A DNA stretch of 27,308 nucleotides. Source: Acidobacteriota bacterium. GTDB taxonomy: Bacteria > Acidobacteriota > Terriglobia > UBA7540. The first letter of the stretch is position 1, and every line of letters starts with the position of its first letter. The stretch spans positions 1-27,308 of the forward strand of contig QHZM01000006.1 in assembly GCA_003224665.1 (NCBI GenBank). Reading direction: 5' to 3'. This document shows positions 6,858 to 15,482 of the stretch, one piece after another. The notes under the pieces were generated by a model. It did not search any database. It saw only the letters and a list, made by a program, of their open reading frames with translations, and was not told the origin of the DNA. A program made the position numbers and the translations under genes.

Positions 6858-8297
6858 GCGAGAGCGCCCCACCGCACCAGCCGGTGAACCTCAAGATTCA
6901 AGCCGTCAAGAATGTCGGGTCCAGTTGGTTGGCGCTTGCCGTCACGGTCGCCGTCGGTTTCTTTCTGGCTCCCTTCATCCTGCATAAGCTGGGCGACGAG
7001 GCTTACGGACTTTGGATTCTGGTCTTTTCCTTGACCGGTTATTACAGCCTTTTCGACCTCGGCATCCGCTCCACAATTGTCCGCTACGTATCAAAACTGA
7101 CGACGACGGGCGACGACGACCAGCTGGCGCGTATCATTAACACAAGCTTTTTCAGCTACAGCGTGCTCGCGGTTTCCCTCCTGGTGGTGACGGCCATCGG
7201 ATCCCGGGTTATCGATCTGCTGTTCCACGTCCCGCCGGCCTTTCTCAACGCTGCCCCGCTCCTGTTTCTGATCGTCGGTTCGTCAATCGCTCTCAATTTT
7301 CCCCTCGGCTTGTTCGCCGGCATTCTCGAGGGACTTCAAAAGTTCTACTGGCTGAACCTGACACAAATCATTTCGATCTTGCTTCGCGCCTGGCTCATTG
7401 TCGTGGCCCTGAAGCGCGGCGGCGGGTTGGTGACCATCACGCTTATTACGGTTTCCTTCCCCCTGCTCAGCTCCGTCGCCCACATCCTGATGGTACGTCG
7501 AAGTCTGCCCCTCCCGTTCGGCGCGAGGTTCGTTGACCGGAGAAGTTTTCGCCAGCTCATCAGCTACGGCGCAGCGACCTTCATGATCATCGTTGCCGCC
7601 AGGCTCCGCTTCCAGACCGATGCACTCGTGATCGGCATGTTCCTTTCTTCTTCGGCGATCACGCTCTTTTCGATCGGGTCGAAGCTGGTCGATTACCCGT
7701 ATTTTCCCGATTAGCGCGGCGCTCGTCATCCTGGGCAGGTCCCTGATTGAGATTTGGGTTGGGCCGAAGTACCTCGCCAGCTATGCGATCCTGCTGATCT
7801 TGGTCCTATCCACAACTCTTTACTCCGCGCAGGCAACTTCGACTAAGATCCTCTTCGGGATCAGCCGCCATCGAATCCTCGCGGCCGTCGTGCTGGTCGA
7901 GGGAGCGGCAAACTTGGTCCTCAGCATTGTGCTGGTGCGCTACCTCGGCATCATCGGCGTCGCTCTGGGCACCGCGATCCCTTTGACGTGCACGAGCATT
8001 TTTTTCCTGCCGCTCCACCTGTGCCGCATCCTGAAGATTCCCTTGGGGACCTTCCTGAGGCAAGCTTATCTCCTGCCCCTGGCACTCTGCACCCCCTTTG
8101 CGGTCGCGCTGCTCTCCATGCGGCACCTGTTTCACGCGCGCACCTACTTCCAGTTCCTGCTGCAGCTCGGTCCGGGGGCACTCGTGTACGGCGTCGGGTT
8201 ACTGTGGCTGTTTTTTACCAGAGAAGCGATGGGGATAAAAATGTGGACACGTTTTACTCAGTTCCTGCACGAATCCGCCGGGTGGCGGAATAGATGA
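6854..8297 (+). pseudogene. Polysaccharide flippase (Wzx/MATE-like), broken by an out-of-frame internal deletion
   Basis: Starts at GTG 6854, overlapping the previous stop (GTGA). The first frame (to 7714) encodes an N-terminal half typical of lipid-linked-oligosaccharide flippases: ILHKLGDEAYGLWILVFSLTGYYSLFDLGIRSTIVRYVSK, repeated hydrophobic helices, then RFQTDALVIGMFLSSSAITLFSIGSKLVDY. The C-terminal half continues in another frame from about 7700 (FPISAALVILGRSLIEIWVGPKYL, then STKILFGISRHR and more helices) to TGA at 8295-8297. In the family, roughly 40-50 residues normally separate SKLVDY from the FPIS..LILG..IIE.WVG segment and are missing here, so an out-of-frame deletion near 7695-7712 joins the halves. 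The role would be moving the lipid-linked repeat unit across the inner membrane. As given, the reading frame cannot yield a full flippase. It could be a sequence or assembly error. Confidence 0.8.
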
Positions 8298-8314
8298 CCG
8301 GGAAGGATTCCGCC
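8284..8314. terminator. Hairpin between convergent genes (candidate bidirectional terminator)
   Basis: GGCGGAAT (8284-8291) and ATTCCGCC (8307-8314) form a perfect 8-bp inverted repeat with a 15-base loop. It covers the 23-base gap between the flippase stop (8297) and the propeller gene stop (8321) on the other strand. No T tracts flank it. Confidence 0.45.
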
Positions 8315-8320
8315 CGAGTA

Positions 8321-9370
8321 TCATCCGGCATCAGGGCCTTTCTTTCCCATGCGCGGCCGCCCTTCCGTCGGCGATTCCGGAGCGGGGAATATGCTGAAAA
8401 CAACATTGACTCCGACTTTTTCCAAATTGACCTCATCGAGGCACTTTTGGGCGGACAAGTCGTAAAGGGCGATATGGGTCGGTTTTTCTCCCTCCTTAAA
8501 GGCATGCCTCACCCAATTGAGATTCTCTTTGAACTTCGTTTTGCGAACCCGAGTAAACCCCACCCACACCCTTGATTCATCCAGAACCAGGAGGCCGCGG
8601 CACCAGCCGAGCAGCGCCCTTTCCGGATTGTCGATCGTCTTCAGGTCCACCGCTTCGACGGTCCGGAGGGTGTTCTTTTCCACGACGACAATATTTCCGT
8701 CGACGGTCGTAAAGTAAATTCTGTCTCCGATCACGTGTCCGTCGTGCGGCTTTTGAACGCCGATTTCAATCCGCTGGCCTGGATGCGTCAGGCACACAGC
8801 ATCCTTCTGATCAAATCTCGTGACCCAGATCTCGTTTTCGATTTGAAAGACGAAATTGGGATGAGAGTGGTGCGGTTTGGTGGTTTCGACTTTGCGGTAA
8901 TCGATACTCTTGGAAAAGCGCGACCAGGGGTCCTCGCCCAGGACGTTCCACTCGCGACATAACTTTCCATCCCGAGTCAGCTCCACGACCATATCCAAAC
9001 CCGTGTTGGCCACCAGCAGGTGGCCTTCGGGTGTGGGCGTCACGTGATGGAGGTCGTTAAAGCAGGGCAAAGAAATATAGCCGGTCCGTATAAACTCGGG
9101 AACCTCGTAGATCAAAACCTCCGTCGAAGTGCAGGCATACAGCGTGTTGCCCTGCAGCGTTCCGCACTTGAAGACTACGGACGAGTTACCACTTGCGCGC
9201 GCTTCGAGAGGAGTGATGTGCTCGGCGCAGACTTCGGACGCCTTGGTTTCAATATCCACACGGACCACCAACGCCCGATCATAGAGGCGCCACTCTTCCT
9301 CGTCCTTGAGAAACCTTACCTTTTCACGGGCGCCAAGTACGTATAAATTCCTCACGAAAGCCCTCGACAT
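8321..9370 (-). CDS. Cytoplasmic beta-propeller-like protein of unknown function
   Basis: The 349-residue product begins at ATG 9370, one base after the stop of the deacetylase-like gene, so the two are probably translationally coupled. There is no signal peptide. The sequence shows repeated propeller-type strands (LHHVTPTPEGHLLVANTGLDMVVELTRDGKLCREWNVLGE, HDGHVIGDRIYFTTVDGNIVVVEKNT, RGLLVLDESRVWVGFTRVR, HIALYDLSAQ), consistent with a six-bladed propeller. Several His sit near HHVTPT, TKPHHSHPNFVF and KPHDGH. I recall similar uncharacterised proteins near polysaccharide genes (possibly the TIGR03032/DUF4915 type), but I cannot confirm the family by search. Being last in the heparinase-like/AsnB/deacetylase-like cassette, it probably acts on or senses the same polymer. 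No catalytic function is assigned. Confidence 0.8.
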   Translation of the reverse strand: MSRAFVRNLYVLGAREKVRFLKDEEEWRLYDRALVVRVDIETKASEVCAEHITPLEARASGNSSVVFKCGTLQGNTLYACTSTEVLIYEVPEFIRTGYISLPCFNDLHHVTPTPEGHLLVANTGLDMVVELTRDGKLCREWNVLGEDPWSRFSKSIDYRKVETTKPHHSHPNFVFQIENEIWVTRFDQKDAVCLTHPGQRIEIGVQKPHDGHVIGDRIYFTTVDGNIVVVEKNTLRTVEAVDLKTIDNPERALLGWCRGLLVLDESRVWVGFTRVRKTKFKENLNWVRHAFKEGEKPTHIALYDLSAQKCLDEVNLEKVGVNVVFSIFPAPESPTEGRPRMGKKGPDAG

Positions 9371-9371
9371 T

Positions 9372-10508
9372 TCATCGCGGGGGAGTGATCAGACGAAGCC
9401 GATAGTCCCGGTATTCAACGGGGGTTCCGTCACGCCCGTCGCAAGCGGCGAGGGCGATGTTCATCATCTCACGTGCCGTGACAAAGTGGACGTGATAATC
9501 CCGCCCGCCTCGAGAATCTTCGATTAATTGGCGGACGAATTCGAGGGAGGGAGGACCCAGCAAGCATGCCTCATCCCGGGGGTCCATTCCGTGAGCATGC
9601 AGCTTGATGAAGATCCATTGGGGACGACCGCGGACCGTAACCGCTGCCTGTTTCCAGAGCTGAACTCGCCGGAGCGTGGGCGGCTGGTCTCTCGTCAGTT
9701 CGCCATTTTCGATGTGCGGAGCGAGCCAGCCTTGCTTCCGCCGCACGATCGTCAGAGCGAGCGGCCCTTGGATGATTACGGGAAAGAGCTGGGGCACACG
9801 CCCGCAACGCAAGTCGCGGCCTCGCCGATGAGGCGCCCGCTGATCGAGCGGAAGCGAGCATTCGTACATCGAATTGATCTTTCCTACCTGAGTGATGTCC
9901 GGCGCCGAAGGGAGCGTCAAGTCTGCGTAGCACCCGGTATCAGAAAGGATTTGCATCTCATTATCGACTCCACAATAGCGTCCCCGACCCGAATTTGCCA
10001 AAGCCCAATTCCCATGAACAAAGGCATACCGCGGCGGCCCCGCGCCATCCAGCCTGGAAAGGCATCCCTGTCCTGCCAACCGGTCTCTGAACTCGAGGAG
10101 GACTCGCCTCGTATTCTCGGCGGTATCAGGCCCGTCCAGCCCATGATGAAGGTGAACCTCAATTTCGCCCCACCCTTCTTTGCAGTGGTCCGCGAGGCGT
10201 TCGATCAGCACTCTGTCGTATTGTTCGGCTGGATAAAAGTAAGTATGGCGGAAAGGGAACCCGTCGGCGTCGCGCCAGGGGTCGAAAATCTTCGGATAAT
10301 CGCGACACCACCGCTCGATCCGCCGCTCCTGCTCATTGTGGCTCGCTCGCGCAGGACCCGCCCCCGGAATGACGGCAGGCTCAAAATGATCGGCCAGGCC
10401 TATGATCAAATGGACCGGCCCGTGGCGAGCCTGGCGCCTCGTCAGCCGCTGCCATAGGAAGGCCGGCAACCAGCGACAATTGCTTCGAATTTCCCTCCAT
10501 GACATCAT
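9372..10508 (-). CDS. Polysaccharide-deacetylase-like protein
   Basis: The preferred start is ATG 10508 (MMSWREIRS, 378 residues) with GGCGGGA a short distance upstream; a TTG at 10550 would add 14 residues without a ribosome binding site. His/Asp motifs fit a metal-dependent (beta/alpha)-barrel carbohydrate esterase fold: HLIIGLADHFEP (about 33-44), EVHLHHGLD (117-125), FVHGNWAL (163-170) and KLHAHGMD (302-309). This order resembles the polysaccharide deacetylase superfamily (NodB-like, CE4) but not its canonical motif spelling, so it is a divergent member. It has no signal peptide, so it would act on cytoplasmic or lipid-linked intermediates, for example removing an acetyl group from an N-acetylated sugar (inference). 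It sits downstream of asnB (165-base gap) and is coupled to the propeller gene, with 1 base between them. Confidence 0.75.
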   Translation of the reverse strand: MMSWREIRSNCRWLPAFLWQRLTRRQARHGPVHLIIGLADHFEPAVIPGAGPARASHNEQERRIERWCRDYPKIFDPWRDADGFPFRHTYFYPAEQYDRVLIERLADHCKEGWGEIEVHLHHGLDGPDTAENTRRVLLEFRDRLAGQGCLSRLDGAGPPRYAFVHGNWALANSGRGRYCGVDNEMQILSDTGCYADLTLPSAPDITQVGKINSMYECSLPLDQRAPHRRGRDLRCGRVPQLFPVIIQGPLALTIVRRKQGWLAPHIENGELTRDQPPTLRRVQLWKQAAVTVRGRPQWIFIKLHAHGMDPRDEACLLGPPSLEFVRQLIEDSRGGRDYHVHFVTAREMMNIALAACDGRDGTPVEYRDYRLRLITPPR

Positions 10509-10673
10509 GGGTCGATCATCCCGCCTGGGGCTTGCGAACGGCGCCGTCAACGATAGGCATGCCCCGCGTATTCAAGTCAACTGACAATCCCTCTGGCACT
10601 TGAGTTTCCCCTGGCACGAAAACATTGGATCGCGCGCTTTGCGCGACCGGACACGTCAGCAGCTCAATTCGAG

Positions 10674-12638
10674 TCAATCTGAGCTCAGCACTGGCGCCCC
10701 CGAAGGATGGGACAACCGCCCGGCAACCTGGTCCGTTGACTCCACGTCGAGAAACACGCGATGCCAAATTTCCAGATTCAGGAGCCTCCAAACACGGTCG
10801 TGGTGATCTCGAAAGCGGGTCCGGTGTTCGGAAAATAGGCGTCGCAAGGCGTCTTTCTTAAAGATTCCGCGCCCGAGGCTCCGAGGCTCGAGTAAGAATC
10901 TCTCGATAAGATCCAACTGAGTTCCGGCCAGCCAGGTCCGCCACGGTGTGGGGAAGCCCATCTTCCGCCGGTAAATGATCCCTTTCGGCAGCAGGTCGCG
11001 TACGGCCGACTTCAGGATGGACTTCCCCGCCAGGCCACGGGTCTGAAAATGCGGCGGGATGCCGGCGGCGAACTCCACCAATCGGTGATCCAGAAACGGG
11101 ACGCGGCTTTCAATCGAGGCTGCCATGCTCATGTTGTCTTGCTTCATCAGCAATTCCACCAAGTAAGTCTTGATATCGGTATAGAGCAGGCGACTGATCA
11201 GTTCCCCGGAAGATTTCTCCCAGAATGCGAGCACGTTACGATAGGCCGTCCCAGGATCCGGGCGGAATTCGTCGGCCAGCAGATTGATCTGCTCCGGTTC
11301 CGAGAATGCCGAATAGAAATTGTCAAAATAGAATGAAACCCAGGAGTTCCCGCCACGAGCCAGAAAGGTGTGTTGCAACTTGCGCCGCAATCCGGCAGAC
11401 AAGAATCTCGAATCAGCCACCAGCCGGCGCACCCGACGGCGCAGGCCCGGCGGGGAAAGCCGACGATACAACCGGTCCGCGCGTGTGTTCCAGAGCGTCC
11501 ACGGATAGCGAGAATATCCGGCTAAAGTTTCGTCGCTGCCCTCGCCCGTCAAGACGACGGTAACGTAGCGCCGTGCAAGCCGAGCCACGAAATACAGCGC
11601 GACGCTCGAAGGCCACGCAATCGGTTCATCTTCGTGCCAGACCAGTTTCGGCAAGGCATTAAAAAATTCCTGGCGGCTTACGCGAACTTCATGATGGGTC
11701 GAACCGAGATGGGCGGCCACTCCCTTGGCATAGGGGAGCTCGCTGTCACAGGCTTCCTCATATCCGACGGAGAACGTTTCAATGGGTCCGCGTCGAATCT
11801 TGGTCATCAGCGCCGCAACCGCACTGGAATCTATGCCCCCGCTGAGGAAAACTCCCAAAGGCACATCACTCATGAGGTGGCTTGCCACCACCTCTTCAAG
11901 CTGGCCGCGATAACTTCTGATGTAGTAACTTTTCGGGTGGCGGGTCGAACTGTCGGCCGGAAGGGGAAGGTCCCAATAGGGTTCGATTCGAACCTCGCCG
12001 CCCTCCTCTAATTCCAGGGTATGCCCGGGCGGGAGCTTGTGGACCCCCGCAAAAAGAGTCTCAGTCCCCGAAAGATAACCGAAGGCAAGATACTCGGATA
12101 TAGCCGCCCGATTCAGTTCTGCTCGGACGCCAGGGTATGCCAGTAAAGCCTTAATCTCAGAACCGAACAGAAAAGTCCCGCCGTTCCGCCAGTAATAGAG
12201 CGGCTTGATCCCCAGCCGGTCTCGCGCAACCAGAAGCCGGCGTTTTCGCGCATCCCAGAGGGCGAAAGCAAACATCCCCCGCAGATGCTGCACGGAGTCC
12301 CGCCCATATTCTTCGTAAAGGTGGACGATCGTTTCCGTATCGCTCCGACTGCGGTATTGATGGCCGCGCTCCTCAAGATTCCCTCGCAGCTCCTCGTGGT
12401 TGTAGATTTCCCCGTTGTAGACCAGCCAGACCGTTCCTTCTTCATTGCTGATCGGCTGTTGTCCTGTACGCAAATCGATTATGCTCAATCTTCGGATTGC
12501 CAGACCGACGTTTCCAGACAGATAAAATCCCGCGTCGTCGGGTCCCCGGTGCACAATCTGCTGGCCCATGGCCTCGAGCCAGCGTCGTTCGACGGGAAGC
12601 TTGCTATCAAAGCTAATTACTCCACAAATGCCGCACAT
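10674..12638 (-). CDS. asnB: Asparagine synthase (glutamine-hydrolysing) family protein, copy 1
   Basis: The 654-residue product starts MCGICGV at ATG 12638, 3 bases after the heparinase-like stop. Cys2, exposed after Met removal, is the class II glutaminase nucleophile; RRLSIIDL, YNGEIYNH, RSDTETIVH and FGSEIKALL complete the N-terminal glutaminase domain (to about 200). The synthetase domain carries the ATP-binding PP-loop LSGGIDSSA at about 263, then LTGEGSDE, MKQDNMSMAASIESRVPFLDH and KMGFPTPW. The length matches the long AsnB type found in capsule and exopolysaccharide clusters. There the amidotransferase chemistry probably amidates a sugar acid, not free aspartate (inference from context). 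No lesion is seen. The partner at 23923-25899 is similar in plan but clearly diverged, so the two probably act on different substrates. Confidence 0.93.
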   Translation of the reverse strand: MCGICGVISFDSKLPVERRWLEAMGQQIVHRGPDDAGFYLSGNVGLAIRRLSIIDLRTGQQPISNEEGTVWLVYNGEIYNHEELRGNLEERGHQYRSRSDTETIVHLYEEYGRDSVQHLRGMFAFALWDARKRRLLVARDRLGIKPLYYWRNGGTFLFGSEIKALLAYPGVRAELNRAAISEYLAFGYLSGTETLFAGVHKLPPGHTLELEEGGEVRIEPYWDLPLPADSSTRHPKSYYIRSYRGQLEEVVASHLMSDVPLGVFLSGGIDSSAVAALMTKIRRGPIETFSVGYEEACDSELPYAKGVAAHLGSTHHEVRVSRQEFFNALPKLVWHEDEPIAWPSSVALYFVARLARRYVTVVLTGEGSDETLAGYSRYPWTLWNTRADRLYRRLSPPGLRRRVRRLVADSRFLSAGLRRKLQHTFLARGGNSWVSFYFDNFYSAFSEPEQINLLADEFRPDPGTAYRNVLAFWEKSSGELISRLLYTDIKTYLVELLMKQDNMSMAASIESRVPFLDHRLVEFAAGIPPHFQTRGLAGKSILKSAVRDLLPKGIIYRRKMGFPTPWRTWLAGTQLDLIERFLLEPRSLGRGIFKKDALRRLFSEHRTRFRDHHDRVWRLLNLEIWHRVFLDVESTDQVAGRLSHPSGAPVLSSD

Positions 12639-12641
12639 GAC

Positions 12642-15020
12642 CTAACCTGTTCTCTCACCTGGTTTATCCCACGCCCTCTCCGATAAAATCATACGGGCAT
12701 GACTCGCTGCATCCTCGGAGACACGTCCCAGGGAGGAATTGTCAGAGGACGAAATCCGCGTCGAGCCTCCCCGATTTGTCCACTCGTAACGCGCGAGCGG
12801 ACGTGCGATTTCGAGCAGACGACGCCCGTCGATATCCACGTAGCTCGCCTCGCAGGATATCCAGTGTTGTCCGCCGCCGGGAGCGATGCCGCAGTACAGA
12901 AATCGTGCATCGCTCGTCCAGGGTCCCAGACTCCAGCGCCGGCCTCCGGCCGCGAAAAAAAAGTAATGGCTCTCTCCTGACACCGCGTACAAGTAGCCGC
13001 GGACAGGCGGGTCGGCGGCGGCATCACCGAGCTGCGTAAGTTCGCCTAAAGTTTCCGATCCACGGAGGTCTTTTGCCAAAGGAAACACCATCACGGCAAG
13101 CTCCCGGGGCATAACAGACTCCACTCTGAACCGCACGACGAGGGCAAATTCCGATTGTCCATAAGACCGGGAGACACGATCCCGGCTTAGTTCCTTGAAC
13201 CATCCATTCCCTTGCACCTGGAGGAATGCCAACCCGGCGTTCTCCTCGTCGCGGAAGACCTCACAATTGGGGCCCACGGAATCAGCAGTAAATCCGGGGG
13301 CCAGGTGCCAGGAAACCGCAAGATCGTGTTTCCCCTTCCCTTCAGCCCGATCTCGCACTATCCAAACCCGCGATTTCAGACTAAAAATCCAGCGACGGTG
13401 CACCACCGGTTCTTGGAGCCGGCAATATCCTGTGTGGCTCCCCTGAAACAGGTCGAAAGATTCGCCGGCGACCCAGTTCTCGATACGAACCTTCGGCAAC
13501 GATTGCCAAGAAAAGGGCCCCGTGGCTTCCGCCTGATCCGCACCATCCACCTGGAGAGTATTGTGAGCGCCCGTACCGCGAAATTGATTGCGTTCCTTTC
13601 GGTCCCACAGATATGAAAACGTCCCGGAGTCAACCAGGCATTCTCGCCCGCCGACCGAAAGTTGAACGCTCAGCGCATCGGCGTGGCCATGACCGGCGGC
13701 CCCTGCGCCCTGCGGTCCCGCATCGATCAGCAGTTGGGAAGGCGATGGTTCCGAACCGGCCATAACACAGATGCCGCTCGGCTCAAACCGGTCGGAGCGA
13801 AGAGGGACAGGCGGGGGGTTCAACAGATCGAACTGCTTCAAACCGTCCGGCCCCAACAGCCAGACCGCCTCCTCGGTCGGACCGGGCGCGGAATCCTTGA
13901 AGTCGCCGCGGCTAAATATTACGGCCCCGATGGCCAGAGGGTCGAGCAGATGCCGGGGACGGTTGCGGCGGGGATCGAACACACGGCCCCCATCATCATC
14001 GCCAAAGCTCGGCACCGCCCCCGTTTGCCCCAGGCCAGCGAGGAGACCAAGCATTTGTTTGAGGGTTTGGTCAAACGACTCAGGTATCTCCGTCCGGTTC
14101 GAGGCAGCGAGGATTCGCGCGTGGAGGAAGAAGTCGAGCGCATAGACGTCGTAATAGAGGGATTGCTCAAAGTGCATACCATCCGCGCGCACCTGGCGTT
14201 GCGCTTCTTGCAGAATGATCTTCCAGCCGAGCTCCCGCCAGCCCTCTCCGGCCGCGAGTTGCGGGCACAAGGTTCCGATGAAGAATAGCCCCACCGCTTC
14301 GCCTAGCAGGTGTGTGTTCGGGGAGAAATATGTGGACAGGAACCACTCGATGTGCCGACCGTTCAGCGCTAAGGCGTTCAACAAGTCAGAGTGAAAGCTT
14401 TTCGGCACGGCTGGCGAATCGCCCAGGAGGCGCCACACCCAAAGCCACGAAAGGCTCCGAAAGGCGACTTCCAGACTGCTGGCCCAATTGATCCCCAAGG
14501 GGTAGGGATTTTTTTCTTGCCAGTGATACCATTGGCGAAACAACTCCGTAGCAAAGCGTTCTTCGCGCGCGAGGCAATATGCCTTGGCCAGCACCACCAG
14601 ATGCTGGTGCCGGTTCAGTTCCCACGTTATCTTCGAGTCCCCAACTTCGTTGAAGTCGAGGAATCCGATTTTATACCAAGGCTTAAGCGGCGCTCGCCTG
14701 CCATTCAGAATGTCGAGATGCCAATCGATTTCCTGGCCGTAGTCCAGGTTTTCATATCCCAGGAGGTCAAAACGATGCTGGCAGATGCGTTCGGCTTGCC
14801 GAACGATTTCATCGACCTCGGCAGGAAATCTTTCGAGCAGCAAATCAATTCTGGGGGCGAGTTCCTCCGGCGCGAAAAAAAAACGTCCTTCCTGAGCCTC
14901 AACCGGCGTGATTTGCTTGTGGCTTCGTTGGACCCCCAGCCGATAGGCTGCCGCGTCATAACGCTTAACGATCGCCTGGACGCTGCGTGTGCGAAGCTCG
15001 TCCCAACTCGGATGGGCCAT
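12642..15020 (-). CDS. Heparinase II/III-like protein
   Basis: The preferred start is ATG 15020 (MAHPSWDELRTR, 792 residues). The frame stays open 85 codons further, but that extension is low-complexity and unlike the family. The N-terminal part (about 1-380) is rich in Trp and helices (DWHLDILNGRRAPLKPWYKI, WELNRHQHLVVLAKAYCL, GINWASSLEVAFRSLSWLW, FLSTYFSPNTHLLGEA), matching the alginate-lyase/heparinase alpha-alpha toroid. The beta-sandwich part contains the signature AGHGHADALSVQLSVGG with LVDSGTFSY near residue 444. Heparinase II/III enzymes cleave uronic-acid polymers by beta-elimination. Copies inside biosynthesis loci, without a signal peptide as here, may instead edit or process the nascent polymer (inference). 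The gene leads the minus-strand cassette and its stop lies 3 bases before asnB. T9 and T8 runs at about 14874-14882 and 12955-12962 are slippage-prone. Confidence 0.85.
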   Translation of the reverse strand: MAHPSWDELRTRSVQAIVKRYDAAAYRLGVQRSHKQITPVEAQEGRFFFAPEELAPRIDLLLERFPAEVDEIVRQAERICQHRFDLLGYENLDYGQEIDWHLDILNGRRAPLKPWYKIGFLDFNEVGDSKITWELNRHQHLVVLAKAYCLAREERFATELFRQWYHWQEKNPYPLGINWASSLEVAFRSLSWLWVWRLLGDSPAVPKSFHSDLLNALALNGRHIEWFLSTYFSPNTHLLGEAVGLFFIGTLCPQLAAGEGWRELGWKIILQEAQRQVRADGMHFEQSLYYDVYALDFFLHARILAASNRTEIPESFDQTLKQMLGLLAGLGQTGAVPSFGDDDGGRVFDPRRNRPRHLLDPLAIGAVIFSRGDFKDSAPGPTEEAVWLLGPDGLKQFDLLNPPPVPLRSDRFEPSGICVMAGSEPSPSQLLIDAGPQGAGAAGHGHADALSVQLSVGGRECLVDSGTFSYLWDRKERNQFRGTGAHNTLQVDGADQAEATGPFSWQSLPKVRIENWVAGESFDLFQGSHTGYCRLQEPVVHRRWIFSLKSRVWIVRDRAEGKGKHDLAVSWHLAPGFTADSVGPNCEVFRDEENAGLAFLQVQGNGWFKELSRDRVSRSYGQSEFALVVRFRVESVMPRELAVMVFPLAKDLRGSETLGELTQLGDAAADPPVRGYLYAVSGESHYFFFAAGGRRWSLGPWTSDARFLYCGIAPGGGQHWISCEASYVDIDGRRLLEIARPLARYEWTNRGGSTRISSSDNSSLGRVSEDAASHARMILSERAWDKPGERTG

Positions 15021-15073
15021 TCGCGCCAGGTATTCTCGCCACCCTCTTTGAGGAGACAAGGCCAAGTGTTGAC

Positions 15074-15130
15074 CTACCAATTGAATGCGACCCCGATAGC
15101 AAGAATTACCGCAATCCTGCGAGAAAGCAT
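15074..15130 (-). other. Possible 18-codon peptide or truncated membrane-gene start
   Basis: ATG at 15130 behind AAGGGG (about 8 bases away) opens an 18-codon frame, MLSRRIAVILAIGVAFNW, ending at TAG. Two Arg then a hydrophobic run look like the start of an inner-membrane or exported protein cut short, or a leader peptide before the heparinase-like gene. The frame is very short, so this may be chance. Confidence 0.2.
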
Positions 15131-15482
15131 CTCTTTCACCCCTTCGGGAATTCTTCGAAGGGACAGGGCGATGATAAAATAGTGGCACTTTGTTTGCAGC
15201 AACCAGTTTTCGCGAATCGAAGCGACTAGGTGAGGAGCCCCTCGTATGCGCCAGCGCAGGCCCGCGAGTGGCCAAGGAAAGACAGCGCGTGGGTGTGTGT
15301 GGTTAAACTTTTTCGAATCCTCCCGAGCTATTGGTCGAGCAACTTTGTGCTGCATCCAAGGACCGCGAACTCAGATTTTCCAGGAGGATCTGTTAAATGT
15401 TAAACATACGGTTCCATGCAAGTCGGTTGCCGAACTCTTGCCGAATCGATCCTGCGTGCGGCTATGAGAGGCCGACTCGCAA
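15131..15482. other. Unassigned stretch upstream of the heparinase-like cassette
   Basis: About 350 bases with no gene I can support. The minus-strand heparinase frame stays open to 15275 but its extra residues are not family-like. The stretch separates the start of the minus-strand cassette from the methyltransferase remnant on the plus strand, so promoters for the cassette should lie here. I see no convincing -10/-35 pair or palindrome. Confidence 0.4.

Noticed and set aside
11975..11995. A GGTTCGATTCGAACC-like sequence resembling a tRNA T-arm.
   Set aside because: It lies inside the intact asnB frame and no acceptor, D or anticodon arms are present. No tRNA, rRNA, CRISPR array, IS element or transposase was found in the window.
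15021..15275. An 85-residue N-terminal extension of the heparinase-like protein.
   Set aside because: The family start aligns with MAHPSWDELRTR at 15020; the extension is unlike the family and has no ribosome binding site.
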